A stretch of DNA of 41,495 bases from Desulfuromonadaceae bacterium UBA5613 (GTDB taxonomy: Bacteria > Desulfobacterota > Desulfuromonadia > Desulfuromonadales > UBA2197), in the NCBI GenBank assembly GCA_002424625.1, contig DIKR01000085.1:1-41495 (forward strand). The letters are read 5' to 3'. The notes under the pieces are model-generated. The model saw nothing but the letters and a program-made list of their open reading frames with translations. It was not told where the DNA came from and did no database searches. Position 1 is the first letter of the stretch; each line of letters opens with the position of its first letter. Below, in pieces: positions 8,379 to 17,606 of this stretch. Both the position numbers and the translations under genes were made by a program.

Positions 8379-9736
8379 CGCCGTACCTCCGGCAAACGGC
8401 CGACGGCGGCGCTGAAGACGTTGCCGCGCTCGGCGTAACTCTTGAACATGTCAAAACTCGAGCATCCCGGCGAAAGGAGGACCGTACCCCCCGTTTCTGT
8501 CAGTGCGTGGGCTAGAGATACTGCATCATCCAGTGAAGCGGCGTGGACCGTATGGGTCAGGTTTCCCAGCGCCGCCTCGATCCGCGCGCGCGCCTCACCA
8601 ATGAGGATAAGATGACGAACCTTTTCGCTGATGAGGTCAGCAAGCGGGGCATAATCACCCCCCTTGTCCTTCCCCCCGGCAATCAGCGTCACCGGTGGTT
8701 GCAACCCTTCCAGACTCTTGATGACACTGCCAACGTTGGTCCCTTTGGAATCGTTGTACCAAGGGACGCCGTTCAGGACGCGCACCAGATTCATCCGATG
8801 CTCCAGGCCGCGAAAAGCACAGACCGCCTTCCAGGCAAGCTCTGGTGGGCAACCCTCACAGAGGGGGGCAATGAGGGCTGCCATGACATTTTCAATGTTG
8901 TGCAGTCCCTTGATTTGCAGCTCACTGACCGGGAAGTGGGATTCACTGCCTTGGTGGCGCCAGACGATGTGGGCGCCATCGTAGCCCATACCTTTGTCCA
9001 GAATCCGCTTGGATGAAAAAAAGATCTTTTGGGCGATGATCGTCTCGCTGAAGGTGGCCGTGCGAGCATCTTCGGCGTTAAGAATGGCGACATCGCTGGT
9101 TGTCATGCGCTTGAAAATCTCCCGTTTGGCGTTTATATAGCTCACCATATCCGGATAGCGGTCGAGATGATCTTCACTCAGGTTGAGCAGGAGCGCGTAA
9201 CGGGGATGAAATTGCTTTACAGCTTCGAGTTGGAAGGAGGAGATTTCGGCAACAATGACGTCATAATCACTGCGCTGCGTCGACGCGATAAGCGGGGTGC
9301 CGAGATTGCCGCCGACAAAGGGTTGCTTGCCCCAGGCGGAATAGATAGCGCCGATCAGCGTCGTTGTTGTCGATTTGCCATTGGTGCCGGTAATGGCAAT
9401 CAGCGGCACGTCAAATTCGCGGCAAGCGATTTCAATTTCGCCTAAAACTGGAATGCCGGCCGTCACGGCTGCCTTGATCGCCGGCAACTGGAGAGAAACC
9501 CCGGGACTGATGACGATCAGATCGCTCGATAAAAACTTCGCGGTTGTATGGCCGCCGAGATCAAGATTGACACCGAGATGGGTGAGTTCGTCGAGTTCTG
9601 CCAGACTATCGGCCGGTCGTGTATCCGACAGTGTCACCGCAGCACTGCGCTGAACAAAATAACGGCACAGGGCGATGCCGGTCCGGCCGGCACCGACAAT
9701 CATAATCTTCTGCTGCGGATATTCGATTCGATTCAT
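8375..9736 (-). CDS. murD: UDP-N-acetylmuramoylalanine--D-glutamate ligase
   Basis: MurD adds D-glutamate to UDP-MurNAc-L-Ala. The 453-residue product has the N-terminal nucleotide-fold motif MIVGAGRTG, the ATP loop TGTNGKSTTT near residues 116-125, the LNLSEDHLDRY substrate segment and the C-terminal YNDSKGTN motif with LIAGGKDKG. The length is normal. A moderate AGGTAAG ribosome site precedes the ATG, 14 bases after mraY ends. It overlaps ftsW by four bases. Confidence 0.97.
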   Translation of the reverse strand: MNRIEYPQQKIMIVGAGRTGIALCRYFVQRSAAVTLSDTRPADSLAELDELTHLGVNLDLGGHTTAKFLSSDLIVISPGVSLQLPAIKAAVTAGIPVLGEIEIACREFDVPLIAITGTNGKSTTTTLIGAIYSAWGKQPFVGGNLGTPLIASTQRSDYDVIVAEISSFQLEAVKQFHPRYALLLNLSEDHLDRYPDMVSYINAKREIFKRMTTSDVAILNAEDARTATFSETIIAQKIFFSSKRILDKGMGYDGAHIVWRHQGSESHFPVSELQIKGLHNIENVMAALIAPLCEGCPPELAWKAVCAFRGLEHRMNLVRVLNGVPWYNDSKGTNVGSVIKSLEGLQPPVTLIAGGKDKGGDYAPLADLISEKVRHLILIGEARARIEAALGNLTHTVHAASLDDAVSLAHALTETGGTVLLSPGCSSFDMFKSYAERGNVFSAAVGRLPEVRR

Positions 9737-9750
9737 GACTTACCTGTTCG

Positions 9751-10824
9751 TTAACGCAGCTTCAGGGTTGAGATAGCAATCAAGGCCAGCAGGATACTGA
9801 TAATCCAGAAACGGACGATTATCTTCGGCTCCGGCCAGCCCTTGAGTTCAAAATGATGGTGAATCGGCGCCATGCGGAAGACCCGTTTTCCGTAGAGGCG
9901 AAATGAGGTGACCTGGACAATAACCGAAACGGCTTCCATAACAAAGATACCGCCGACGACGAGCAGAACCAGTTCCTGTTTGGTAATGACAGCAATCGTG
10001 CCGAGAGCGCCGCCAAGGGAAAGACTGCCGACATCGCCCATAAAGACCTGGGCGGGATAGGTATTAAACCAAAGGAATCCGAGCCCCGCCCCGACCATGG
10101 CGCCGCAAAGGACGCTGAGTTCGCCGGCGCCATTGACCCCGGTGATCTGCAGGTATTCGGCGACCTTAAAGTTGCCGGCAGCATAAGCGAAGATCAGGTA
10201 GGTCCCGGCAGCAATCACCATCGGACCGATCGCCAGACCATCGAGGCCATCGGTCAGATTGACGGCATTGCCGGCGCCAACAATCACCAGCACCGCAAAG
10301 GGGATGTAAAACAGACCAAAGTCAGGCCGGAAGGTCTTGAAGAAGGGGAAAGCGACAGTCGTCTTGAAGCCACTGAAGTAAAGCAGAACCGTGGCAACGC
10401 AAGCGATCAGCGTCAGCCAGAACATCTTCTGCCGGGCTGAGAGCCCTTTGCTGTTTTTCTCTTTGATCTTGCGCCAGTCATCGATAAAGCCGACCGCGCC
10501 AAAGCTGATGGTGACAAAGAGGACGATCCAGACATAGAGATTGGACAAATCGGCCCAGAGGAGGGTCGGCAGGACGATGGAGAGGAGGATGAGCGTCCCC
10601 CCCATGGTCGGCGTCCCTTCCTTTTTGAAGTGCGATTCCGGTCCGTCGCGGCGGATGGTTTGGCCAATCTGCAGGTGTTGCAACTTTTTGATCAGCCAGG
10701 GGCCGAGGAGAAAAGCAATCAGCAGAGCAGTGATCGTCGCGTAGATCGAGCGGAAGGTTATATAGCGAAAGACGCCAAAGGCCGAGACGTAGGTGTGCAG
10801 GGGATAAAGGAGGTGATAAAGCAT
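9751..10824 (-). CDS. mraY: Phospho-N-acetylmuramoyl-pentapeptide transferase
   Basis: MraY is the inner-membrane enzyme that transfers phospho-MurNAc-pentapeptide to undecaprenyl phosphate, making lipid I. The 357-residue product has about ten membrane segments. It has the expected motifs: KKEGTPTMGG near the N-terminus, FIDDWRK with the catalytic aspartates, NAVNLTDGLDGLA, FMGDVGSLSLGG, and MAPIHHHFE near the C-terminus. It starts 4 bases after the murF stop. The window gives no sign of separate regulation. Confidence 0.98.
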   Translation of the reverse strand: MLYHLLYPLHTYVSAFGVFRYITFRSIYATITALLIAFLLGPWLIKKLQHLQIGQTIRRDGPESHFKKEGTPTMGGTLILLSIVLPTLLWADLSNLYVWIVLFVTISFGAVGFIDDWRKIKEKNSKGLSARQKMFWLTLIACVATVLLYFSGFKTTVAFPFFKTFRPDFGLFYIPFAVLVIVGAGNAVNLTDGLDGLAIGPMVIAAGTYLIFAYAAGNFKVAEYLQITGVNGAGELSVLCGAMVGAGLGFLWFNTYPAQVFMGDVGSLSLGGALGTIAVITKQELVLLVVGGIFVMEAVSVIVQVTSFRLYGKRVFRMAPIHHHFELKGWPEPKIIVRFWIISILLALIAISTLKLR

Positions 10825-10828
10825 CCGG

Positions 10829-12220
10829 TCAGCCTTTCGTCGGCAGGAGGCCGAGTTTGCTGCGCAGTTCGGCGGTAATCTGCTCCATTTTCATCCCCCG
10901 CGACCCCTTGATGAGGATGCGGGCTCCGGGACGTGCGGATTGAATGAGTGCCAGTGCCACCTCACTGTGGCTGGCGCAGTGGGCAATACGGGCCGCGGGC
11001 AGACCGGCAGAGCGGGCTCCCGCCGCGATTTCGCGGCTTTCCGGCCCAAGGAGCAAGAGGCGGTCGCAGTGTGCCGCCGCAAACTCCCCGACCTCGCGGT
11101 GCAGATCTGCCGAGCTTTCTCCCAGTTCGAGCATATCGCCGAGAACGACGATGCGCTCGCCGCTCCCACCCATTTCATCAAGAGCGATGAGGGCGGCTTT
11201 AACCGAGAGCGGGTTGGCATTGTAGGTGTCTTCGATCAGGACAATGCCGTCACTGAGCAGGTGGGTCTCCATGCGTCCTTTGACCGGTGCAAAAGTATCG
11301 AGTCCTGCGACAATGTCATCCAGGGTGCGGCCCATGCCGAGGGCTGCCGCTGCTGCCGCCAGAGCGTTGCTGACATTGTGCCGCCCCGGAAGAGCGAGAC
11401 GGATCGGGCGCGTTTCGCCGGCGGCGTGCAGAATGAAGCGCACTTCCGCGCCCTCGGGACGAATCTCTTCCGCGCGGATATCTGCGGCGGCGTTCAGGCC
11501 GTAGGTGCGCCGCTGTACTCCGTTAGCCACCGGGATCGCCGCCACCCGTTCATCATCAAGATTGATGATCGCCAGCGAACCCGGTTGCAGCGCTGCAAAG
11601 AGTTCTCCTTTGGCGCGGGCAATGGCGCCGAGGCTCTTCATGGTCAGCAGATGGGCCGGTGCCACATTGGTAATCACGCCGACGGTGGGAACGGCGATCT
11701 CGGTCAAACGGGCAATCTCGCCGCGTTCACTCATTCCCATCTCCAGGACTGCCCATTGTGCTGCGCTGGAGAGTTGAAAGATCGTCAGCGGCAGGCCGAT
11801 CAGGTTGTTAAAGTTGCCGGCGGTCTTCAAGCCAGGCGCGGTCCGTGTCAAAATAGCGGCCAGCATCTCTTTCGTTGTCGTCTTGCCGGATGAACCGGTG
11901 ACGGCGGCAACCGGCAGGTGAAAACGATGGCGCCAGAAGGCGGCAAGATCACCAAGGGCCCGCAGAGTGTCGGCGACAACGATCTGCGGGAGAGGTGAAT
12001 CTGCTGCCAAATGGTCACAAAGGATCGCCCCTGCCCCGTTGGCGGCAGCGGCGGCGATGAAGTCGTGGCCGTCGAAGGTCGGGCCGCGTAAAGCCACAAA
12101 AAGTTCGCCGGGCGCCACCGCGCGACTATCAGTGGTGATGCCGCAAATTTCGCCATGGGCATGGTACGGGTGGAGTTTGCCATTGACCGCACTGGCGATC
12201 TTTTGCAGGTCAAGATTCAT
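10829..12220 (-). CDS. murF: UDP-N-acetylmuramoyl-tripeptide--D-alanyl-D-alanine ligase
   Basis: MurF adds the D-Ala-D-Ala dipeptide made by Ddl to the UDP-MurNAc-tripeptide. The 463-residue product has the MurF N-terminal TTDSRAVAPGELFVALRG motif, the ATP loop GSSGKTTTKEM near residues 111-121, NAPAHL-like (VAPAHL) and EDTYNANPLS motifs, and the C-terminal LILGD-like VVLGDMLELG. The ATG overlaps the murE stop as ATGA with a G-rich site upstream. Confidence 0.97.
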   Translation of the reverse strand: MNLDLQKIASAVNGKLHPYHAHGEICGITTDSRAVAPGELFVALRGPTFDGHDFIAAAAANGAGAILCDHLAADSPLPQIVVADTLRALGDLAAFWRHRFHLPVAAVTGSSGKTTTKEMLAAILTRTAPGLKTAGNFNNLIGLPLTIFQLSSAAQWAVLEMGMSERGEIARLTEIAVPTVGVITNVAPAHLLTMKSLGAIARAKGELFAALQPGSLAIINLDDERVAAIPVANGVQRRTYGLNAAADIRAEEIRPEGAEVRFILHAAGETRPIRLALPGRHNVSNALAAAAAALGMGRTLDDIVAGLDTFAPVKGRMETHLLSDGIVLIEDTYNANPLSVKAALIALDEMGGSGERIVVLGDMLELGESSADLHREVGEFAAAHCDRLLLLGPESREIAAGARSAGLPAARIAHCASHSEVALALIQSARPGARILIKGSRGMKMEQITAELRSKLGLLPTKG

Positions 12221-13719
12221 GACGGTCCCCCGCCTGACAGGGCTGCGCGCAACTCTTCGCGATCGTCAAAGTGAAACTTTTCTTTGCCGATAATCTGGTA
12301 ATCTTCGTGCCCCTTGCCGGCAACGAGGAGGAGATCTCCCGTCGTCAGAAGGGAGACGGCGAGGCGGATCGCCTGACGGCGGTCAGGGACGACCAGGTAG
12401 CCGTTTTCACCCTGCCGCGCTTCAATTTCGCTCAGACGGCGCGGATGAATCTGCTGCACCCCCTTTTCAATCTCGGCGATGATGGCATGCGGGTCTTCAG
12501 TGCGGGGATTGTCCGAAGTCACGATCGCCAGATGAGAGTGGCGGGCAGCAACCTCCCCCATGACCGGGCGCTTGCGCCGGTCGCGGTCGCCACCGCAGCC
12601 AAAGACGGTGATGATCCGTTGCGGCTTGAGGGTGGCGACGGCGGCGAGAGCTTTATCAAGGGCATCGCCAGTGTGGGCGTAGTCGACAAGGATGAGGGCG
12701 CCGCGCGCGTTTTCGACCCGTTCCAAACGTCCTGGGACCGCATGGGCAGCGGCGATGCCGGTTTCGATCGCCGTCGCTGGCAGATTCAGGGCGACGCCGG
12801 CGGCTACCGCGCAGAGAAGATTCTGGAGATTGAAGGGGCCGACCAGGCGCGAGTCAATGCGCAACAGTCCCAGTGGCGAGGCGAAGGTTCCGTGGATGCC
12901 GTCAAGCGAGAGCTTGATCTCCTGCGGATGGACAGCGGCCTGCGACGCAAGGCCACAGGTTATCGCCTGCGGAAATTCGCTGGCGAGACGCTCACCATAA
13001 GCGTCGTCAATGCAGAGGGCGGCGCGTCCCCCTGGTTTTAGGCGTTCAGCAAAGAGGAGACGCTTGGCGGCAAAGTACTCCTCCATGTCGGCGTGGTAAT
13101 CGAGATGTTCCGGCGTCAGATTGGAAAAGACCGCCGCATCAAAACTGATCCCTTCGACCCGGTATTGATGCAGGGCGTGCGACGAAACCTCCATCACTGC
13201 GGCAGTGGCGCCGTGCTGGCGAAAGGTGGCAAGAGAGGCGAAAAGTTCAATCGCATCAGGGGTGGTATGAGAAGCTTCTTTTACCAGATCGTTGAAGCGA
13301 TAGCTCACTGTCCCGAGTACGGCCGGCGCTTTGCCGGCAACGCGCAGGATGGCTTCAAGGAGATAGGTAATCGTTGTCTTGCCGTTGGTGCCGGTGACAC
13401 CGACCATGCAGAGCGCTGCTTCCGGATGCTGGTAAAATTCTGCGGCGGCAAGGGAAAGGGCTTTGCGGCAGTCAGCAACGACGATCCCGCAGCAATCAGC
13501 CGGCAGCGATATCATCTTCTCCATAAAGAGAATTTTCGCCCCTTGCTGCAGCGCTTGCGAGATATAGTTGTGACCATCCTGGGCTGTACCGCGCAAAGCA
13601 AAGAAGGCGGAGCCGGGGCGTGCCAGCCGCGAGTCGTTACACAGCGCAGCAACCATCAGATCGGTCGGTCCGAACTGCTGGATGATCGGCAGCTTGGTCA
13701 GGAGGTTGGTTAGTTTCAT
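12217..13719 (-). CDS. murE: UDP-MurNAc-tripeptide synthetase, meso-diaminopimelate-adding
   Basis: MurE adds the third stem residue. The 500-residue product has the DSR(LA)RPGSAFFALRG N-terminal motif, the ATP loop GVTGTNGKTT near residues 108-117, NLTPEHLDYH, DYAHTGDAL and, decisively, the TSDNPRTEDP motif. DNPR is the signature of meso-diaminopimelate-adding enzymes rather than lysine-adding ones, which fits a Gram-negative wall. The start overlaps the ftsI stop as ATGA; no strong ribosome site is seen, so coupling to ftsI translation is likely. Confidence 0.97.
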   Translation of the reverse strand: MKLTNLLTKLPIIQQFGPTDLMVAALCNDSRLARPGSAFFALRGTAQDGHNYISQALQQGAKILFMEKMISLPADCCGIVVADCRKALSLAAAEFYQHPEAALCMVGVTGTNGKTTITYLLEAILRVAGKAPAVLGTVSYRFNDLVKEASHTTPDAIELFASLATFRQHGATAAVMEVSSHALHQYRVEGISFDAAVFSNLTPEHLDYHADMEEYFAAKRLLFAERLKPGGRAALCIDDAYGERLASEFPQAITCGLASQAAVHPQEIKLSLDGIHGTFASPLGLLRIDSRLVGPFNLQNLLCAVAAGVALNLPATAIETGIAAAHAVPGRLERVENARGALILVDYAHTGDALDKALAAVATLKPQRIITVFGCGGDRDRRKRPVMGEVAARHSHLAIVTSDNPRTEDPHAIIAEIEKGVQQIHPRRLSEIEARQGENGYLVVPDRRQAIRLAVSLLTTGDLLLVAGKGHEDYQIIGKEKFHFDDREELRAALSGGGPS

Positions 13720-15815
13720 TTCAAGCTCTTTTCTGCCGGGATCGGGCGGTCACTCGGGGGTTCGAGTCGGACCCAGATTCCGCTCCCCAAGGGGATCGGC
13801 ATGCCGGCGACCGGATCCTGTTCAATGACTCGCCCGCTGCCGATCAACTTCAGATTGAGATTGTTCTCTTGCGCCATTTCCAGAACCTGACGACTGCTCA
13901 AGCCAGCGAAGTTAGGCATCACCGGACCGCTCGGCACCAAAGCGATGGCTTCACCATTTTCATCGACTTCAACTATATCATCGAATGAATGGGGGTCCAG
14001 AGCCGACAATTCTTCTGCTTCTGCGTTCCCCAGGATATTGGCAATCTCTTCCGCCGTGGGGAGAATCGTGTTGCGATCTTCCGGGTAAGTCGGCGGCACG
14101 CCGAGCAGTTGCAGAGTTTGCGACGCAACTTGACTAAAGATGGGCGCGGCAATCAAGCCGCCGTAGACTTGCCCTTTTGGCTCGTCCAGAAGAACATGGA
14201 TGACCAATTTGGGGTTCTCGGCGGGGATGAAGCCGACAAAGCTGGCGACCCGCTTGTCGACGGAATATTTGCGCGTGGCGGCGTCGGCTTTCTGGGCCGT
14301 TCCGGTCTTGCCGGCGGTGCGATACCCGGGGACAACGGCCAGGGTGCCGGTTCCCCCCTTTTCGGTAACCGTCATCAGCATATCGCGAACAATGTTGGCG
14401 GTCTGCGCCGAGACGACCTGACGCAGCGCTTTGGGGGCAATGATCGTTTCGCTGCCGTCGCCGGCGATAATCTTCTCGACAACATGGGGTTGCATTAACA
14501 GTCCGTGGTTGGCAATCGCTGCCATCGCTGCTGCCGTCTGCATCGGAGTCACCGTCAGTCCCTGTCCAAAGGAGATTGCCGCCAGATCGATCTCATACCA
14601 CTTTCCCGGTTTGTGCAGCCTCCCGCGTGATTCGCCGGGAAGGTCGATGCCGGTTACGGTTCCGAAGCCAAAATCGCTCAGGTACTTGTAGAGTCGTTCC
14701 CGCTCCAGTTTTTTGCCGATTTTAGCGGAGCCGATATTTGAACTGTGTTTGAGGATGTCGGTAATCGTAATCAAGCCGAGCGGCGCATGATCACGAATAA
14801 CCTTGCCGCCAACTTTGTACGAGCCGTTTTCACAGTGAATCAACTGCCCTGGTGTAATGACTTTTTCATTAAGGGCGGCAGCCACCGTAAAAATTTTTTG
14901 TGTCGACCCCGGTTCGAAGGCATCGCCCAGGGCGCGGTTACGCCAATCTCCGGGACGATATTCGGCCAGTGCATTCGGATTAAAGCCAGGCTGATTCGCC
15001 AATGCCAGAACCTTGCCGGTCGCGGGATCGAGAACAATGACGCAACCGGCTTTTGAGCCAGAAGAACGGAGGCCTGCGGCTAACTCTCTCTCGGCAATGA
15101 ATTGAATCTTCTGATTGATGGTGAGGACAAGGCTGCTGCCCGGAAGAGTTTCCTTTCCCTTCTCCTGACTCGCGCCGATGACGCGCCCGCGATTGTCCTT
15201 TCTGCTTTCCCGAAGACCTTCCCCTTTGCTGAGGAGAAGGTCATTGTATTTCAGCTCAAGCCCTTCAAGTCCTTGATGTTCCAGACCGGTGAAGCCGAGG
15301 AGTTGAGCGCCGATTTCAGCATTAGGGTAATAGCGCCGATACTCCTGTTTGATGCCGATCCATGGGAGTTTTTGCTCCTTGATTTTTTTACGAAGCAGCG
15401 CCCCTTCTTCCGGAGAGATTTGTCTTTTGATCAGCTGATAATTTTTATTCGAATGGAGCTTCTTTGTGATCTCCGCCGCGGGGAGGGACAAGGTCGCGGC
15501 CAGAACCGCGGCCGCTTCCCGACGCTTCTCTTTTTCCTTGACGGACGAGAAGCTTGTGGGCTGGTTCGGCTCGACGTAGACCATGTCCACGGCAATGCTG
15601 AGGGCCATGGGCTCATTGTTTTGATCAAAAATAGTGCCGCGCGGCGATTCGTCACGGATAGTTTTACGATATTGCCGTTCTGCCAGCTGTGCCCATTTTT
15701 GGCTGGTAATGACCTGGAGGTAAAAGGCTCTGCCGATAATAACCAGAAAGACAGCACTCAGACAAAAAGTAACGAGCCGGAGTCGTTTGTAAACCTTGAA
15801 CTCCTGGGGTGTCAT
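13716..15815 (-). CDS. ftsI: Penicillin-binding protein FtsI/PBP3 with C-terminal PASTA domain
   Basis: This is the class B transpeptidase of the divisome that cross-links septal peptidoglycan with FtsW. The 699-residue product has one N-terminal membrane segment (about 12-30), a dimerisation/pedestal domain and a transpeptidase domain with all three active-site motifs: STQK (serine nucleophile), SSN and KTGT. About 60 residues near the C-terminus (roughly 630-690) look like one PASTA domain (MPNFAGLSSRQVLEMA... DPVAGMPIPLGSG). E. coli FtsI is shorter (588 residues) and lacks PASTA. The ATG overlaps the last base of the ftsL stop (TAATG) with no ribosome site of its own. Confidence 0.96.
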   Translation of the reverse strand: MTPQEFKVYKRLRLVTFCLSAVFLVIIGRAFYLQVITSQKWAQLAERQYRKTIRDESPRGTIFDQNNEPMALSIAVDMVYVEPNQPTSFSSVKEKEKRREAAAVLAATLSLPAAEITKKLHSNKNYQLIKRQISPEEGALLRKKIKEQKLPWIGIKQEYRRYYPNAEIGAQLLGFTGLEHQGLEGLELKYNDLLLSKGEGLRESRKDNRGRVIGASQEKGKETLPGSSLVLTINQKIQFIAERELAAGLRSSGSKAGCVIVLDPATGKVLALANQPGFNPNALAEYRPGDWRNRALGDAFEPGSTQKIFTVAAALNEKVITPGQLIHCENGSYKVGGKVIRDHAPLGLITITDILKHSSNIGSAKIGKKLERERLYKYLSDFGFGTVTGIDLPGESRGRLHKPGKWYEIDLAAISFGQGLTVTPMQTAAAMAAIANHGLLMQPHVVEKIIAGDGSETIIAPKALRQVVSAQTANIVRDMLMTVTEKGGTGTLAVVPGYRTAGKTGTAQKADAATRKYSVDKRVASFVGFIPAENPKLVIHVLLDEPKGQVYGGLIAAPIFSQVASQTLQLLGVPPTYPEDRNTILPTAEEIANILGNAEAEELSALDPHSFDDIVEVDENGEAIALVPSGPVMPNFAGLSSRQVLEMAQENNLNLKLIGSGRVIEQDPVAGMPIPLGSGIWVRLEPPSDRPIPAEKSLK

Positions 15816-16135
15816 TAGCGAATAACAATGATTTTTCGGGGGTCGGGCATCACCAGACCCAGTTCCTTGCGCGCCAATTCCTCGATGCGTCGCGGCTGCC
15901 GCAACATCGTCACTTCAACCTGCAGCTTGCTTGCTTCCTGGTGGGCGCTGCGGATACTGCTTTCAATGCTGGCAATGTCGTACTGCAGGCTGAGAACCTG
16001 CTGCCGCGACCAGACGAAAAAGATCGAAATGATGGCGAGACCGAGAATGGCGCAGAGCAGCGGGGTCAGCATGGTGCGGTGAATGAGGGGAGCCGCACCG
16101 ACGCGGGTAATCGTTGAAGAGTGACTTGGGGCCAT
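15815..16135 (-). CDS. ftsL: Cell division protein FtsL
   Basis: FtsL is a small bitopic divisome protein that works with FtsB and FtsQ. The 106-residue product has a short cytoplasmic N-terminus, one membrane segment near residues 23-42 and a periplasmic coiled coil near 45-85 ending in RIEELARKELGLVMP, a common FtsL/DivIC-type ending. The family is very divergent, so the name rests on this layout plus the position between rsmH and ftsI. A GGGAGGA ribosome site lies seven bases before the ATG. Confidence 0.9.
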   Translation of the reverse strand: MAPSHSSTITRVGAAPLIHRTMLTPLLCAILGLAIISIFFVWSRQQVLSLQYDIASIESSIRSAHQEASKLQVEVTMLRQPRRIEELARKELGLVMPDPRKIIVIR

Positions 16136-16156
16136 GATCGTCCTCCCAGGACTGAT

Positions 16157-17104
16157 TTAATTGCAAAGTTTACGAATTGCCCGTAATACGGCGCTGCGGG
16201 CCCGGGGGTTGTCGCTGTCTGCCGTTGAACCCTTGATGCCGCGGCGCGTGAGGAGTTCCGCGACGGGGGTCCGTCCGCAGAAGCAAAGGGGAAGTTTGGG
16301 CGGACAGTTACACCCCGTACTCAACTGCTGGAATGTCTGTTTGACAATGCGGTCTTCCAGTGAGTGAAATGAGATAATGACCAGTCGACCGCCGATCTTC
16401 AAACGCTGAAAGGCGATGTTAATCCCGCTCTTGACCTGCTCGAGTTCGCCGTTGACTTCAATGCGTAATGCTTGAAAAATTCGTGTAGCCGGGTGAATCC
16501 GCGCCGGGATGTTGCCGCCGGGAACAACATCGCGCACCATCTCGGCAAGTTCCGTCGTGCGGGTAAAGGGGGTGGTCTGGCGGATCTTCACAATGTGTCT
16601 GGCAATGCGGCCGGCAAAGCGTTCTTCGCCATATTCCCGAAAGATCCGTACCAGCTCAGCTTCATCCCGGTGGTTGACGATGTCCGCCGCTGATTCGCCG
16701 CGCGTTGGATCCATGCGCATGTCAAGGGGGCCATCCTGACGAAAGGAGAATCCCCGCCCGGCGCTGTCGAGTTGCCAGGAAGAGACCCCCAGATCGAAAA
16801 GTACTCCGTCAACAGCGTCAATGGCGAGGGCGTCAAGGATCGTGGCGAGGTCTGCAAAGCAGGCGTGATGCAGTGAGACCCGCGTTTCGTAGGGGGAAAG
16901 GATCCTGGCTGCGTGTTCGAGGGCATCGGGATCGCGATCGAGGCCGATCAGGCGCCCGTCGGGGGCCGAGGCTTCGAGGATCAGACGGGCATGGCCGCCA
17001 CCACCGACAGTGCCGTCGAGATAGATCTCCCCCGCGCGCGGCGCAAGACAGGCGATCGTTGCCTCGGGCAGGACGGAAAGGTGGCTGAAGTCGGTCGCTG
17101 CCAT
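16157..17104 (-). CDS. rsmH: 16S rRNA (cytosine(1402)-N(4))-methyltransferase RsmH
   Basis: RsmH (MraW) uses SAM to methylate N4 of C1402 in the 16S rRNA decoding centre. The 315-residue product begins with HLSVLPEATI, a form of the HxPVLL family start, followed by the SAM loop DGTVGGGGHARLIL, then LFDLGVSSWQLD, GFSFRQDGPLDMRMDP and the C-terminal FHSLEDRIVKQTF motif. The length is typical. It starts only 3 bases after the mraZ stop, and the ribosome site is weak, so it is probably coupled to mraZ. Confidence 0.98.
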   Translation of the reverse strand: MAATDFSHLSVLPEATIACLAPRAGEIYLDGTVGGGGHARLILEASAPDGRLIGLDRDPDALEHAARILSPYETRVSLHHACFADLATILDALAIDAVDGVLFDLGVSSWQLDSAGRGFSFRQDGPLDMRMDPTRGESAADIVNHRDEAELVRIFREYGEERFAGRIARHIVKIRQTTPFTRTTELAEMVRDVVPGGNIPARIHPATRIFQALRIEVNGELEQVKSGINIAFQRLKIGGRLVIISFHSLEDRIVKQTFQQLSTGCNCPPKLPLCFCGRTPVAELLTRRGIKGSTADSDNPRARSAVLRAIRKLCN

Positions 17105-17107
17105 AAG

Positions 17108-17554
17108 TTAAAAACCCATATCCGCCATTTCTTGCGGATGTTCCTGCAAGAATGACTCGGAGGTGAGAGTGACCTGGTCATAATGGGATTGATTAAAAAT
17201 TTCGATTTTGTCGAAGTGACCGACAACGACAATCTCCTTGGTCAGACTGGCGTGACTTCTGAGTGCGAGGGGGATCTGAATGCGCCCCTGCTTGTCAAAG
17301 GTGCATTCCTGCGCCGGTGAAACGAGGAGACGGATCATTGCCGTCTTGTTCCTGCCGGCCGGCTGCCCCTTGACATTCTCCACCAACTGCGGCCAACGCG
17401 AGACAGGGTAAGCGGTGAGGCCGCCATCGATATTCTTGGTCACGACCAGACGGTCATCGCCGTAGACGCTGTTGAGCGTTTCGCGAAAGCGAGAAGGGAT
17501 ACTGGCTCGACCTTTTGGGTCGATCAGATTGATGTACTCGCCTTGAAAATTCAT
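17108..17554 (-). CDS. mraZ: Transcriptional regulator MraZ
   Basis: MraZ is the first gene of dcw clusters and, in studied bacteria, a DNA-binding repressor of its own operon. The 148-residue product has two SpoVT/AbrB-type swapped-hairpin repeats: about residues 5-47 (with DPKGRASIPSRFRE) and 78-120 (with DKQGRIQIPLALRSHA). These are the two DxxGR signatures of the family. The ribosome site is weak. The promoter and two 10-bp-spaced repeats lie just upstream (17580-17635), consistent with autoregulation. Confidence 0.97.
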   Translation of the reverse strand: MNFQGEYINLIDPKGRASIPSRFRETLNSVYGDDRLVVTKNIDGGLTAYPVSRWPQLVENVKGQPAGRNKTAMIRLLVSPAQECTFDKQGRIQIPLALRSHASLTKEIVVVGHFDKIEIFNQSHYDQVTLTSESFLQEHPQEMADMGF

Positions 17555-17579
17555 AAAGAAGTCCGTCTAGGTCGTTTTT

Positions 17580-17600
17580 GACACTTTTTTACACTCTTTG
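17580..17600 (-). promoter_or_regulatory. Candidate MraZ operator: two 10-bp direct repeats
   Basis: On the minus strand the sequence reads AAAGAGTGTAAA then AAAAGTGTCAAA, giving two AGTGT cores exactly 10 bases apart. The MraZ boxes described in other bacteria are short G/T-rich repeats at about 10-bp spacing, with an AAAGTGT-like form reported from Mollicutes. They sit at the predicted transcription start, where binding would block initiation. The match to a published box is from memory. Confidence 0.5.
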
Positions 17601-17606
17601 GGATGA

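Noticed and set aside
10940..11893. 317-codon plus-strand frame opposite murF
   Set aside because: Low-complexity Arg/Gly-rich product typical of antisense frames in GC-rich genes; murF is unambiguous.
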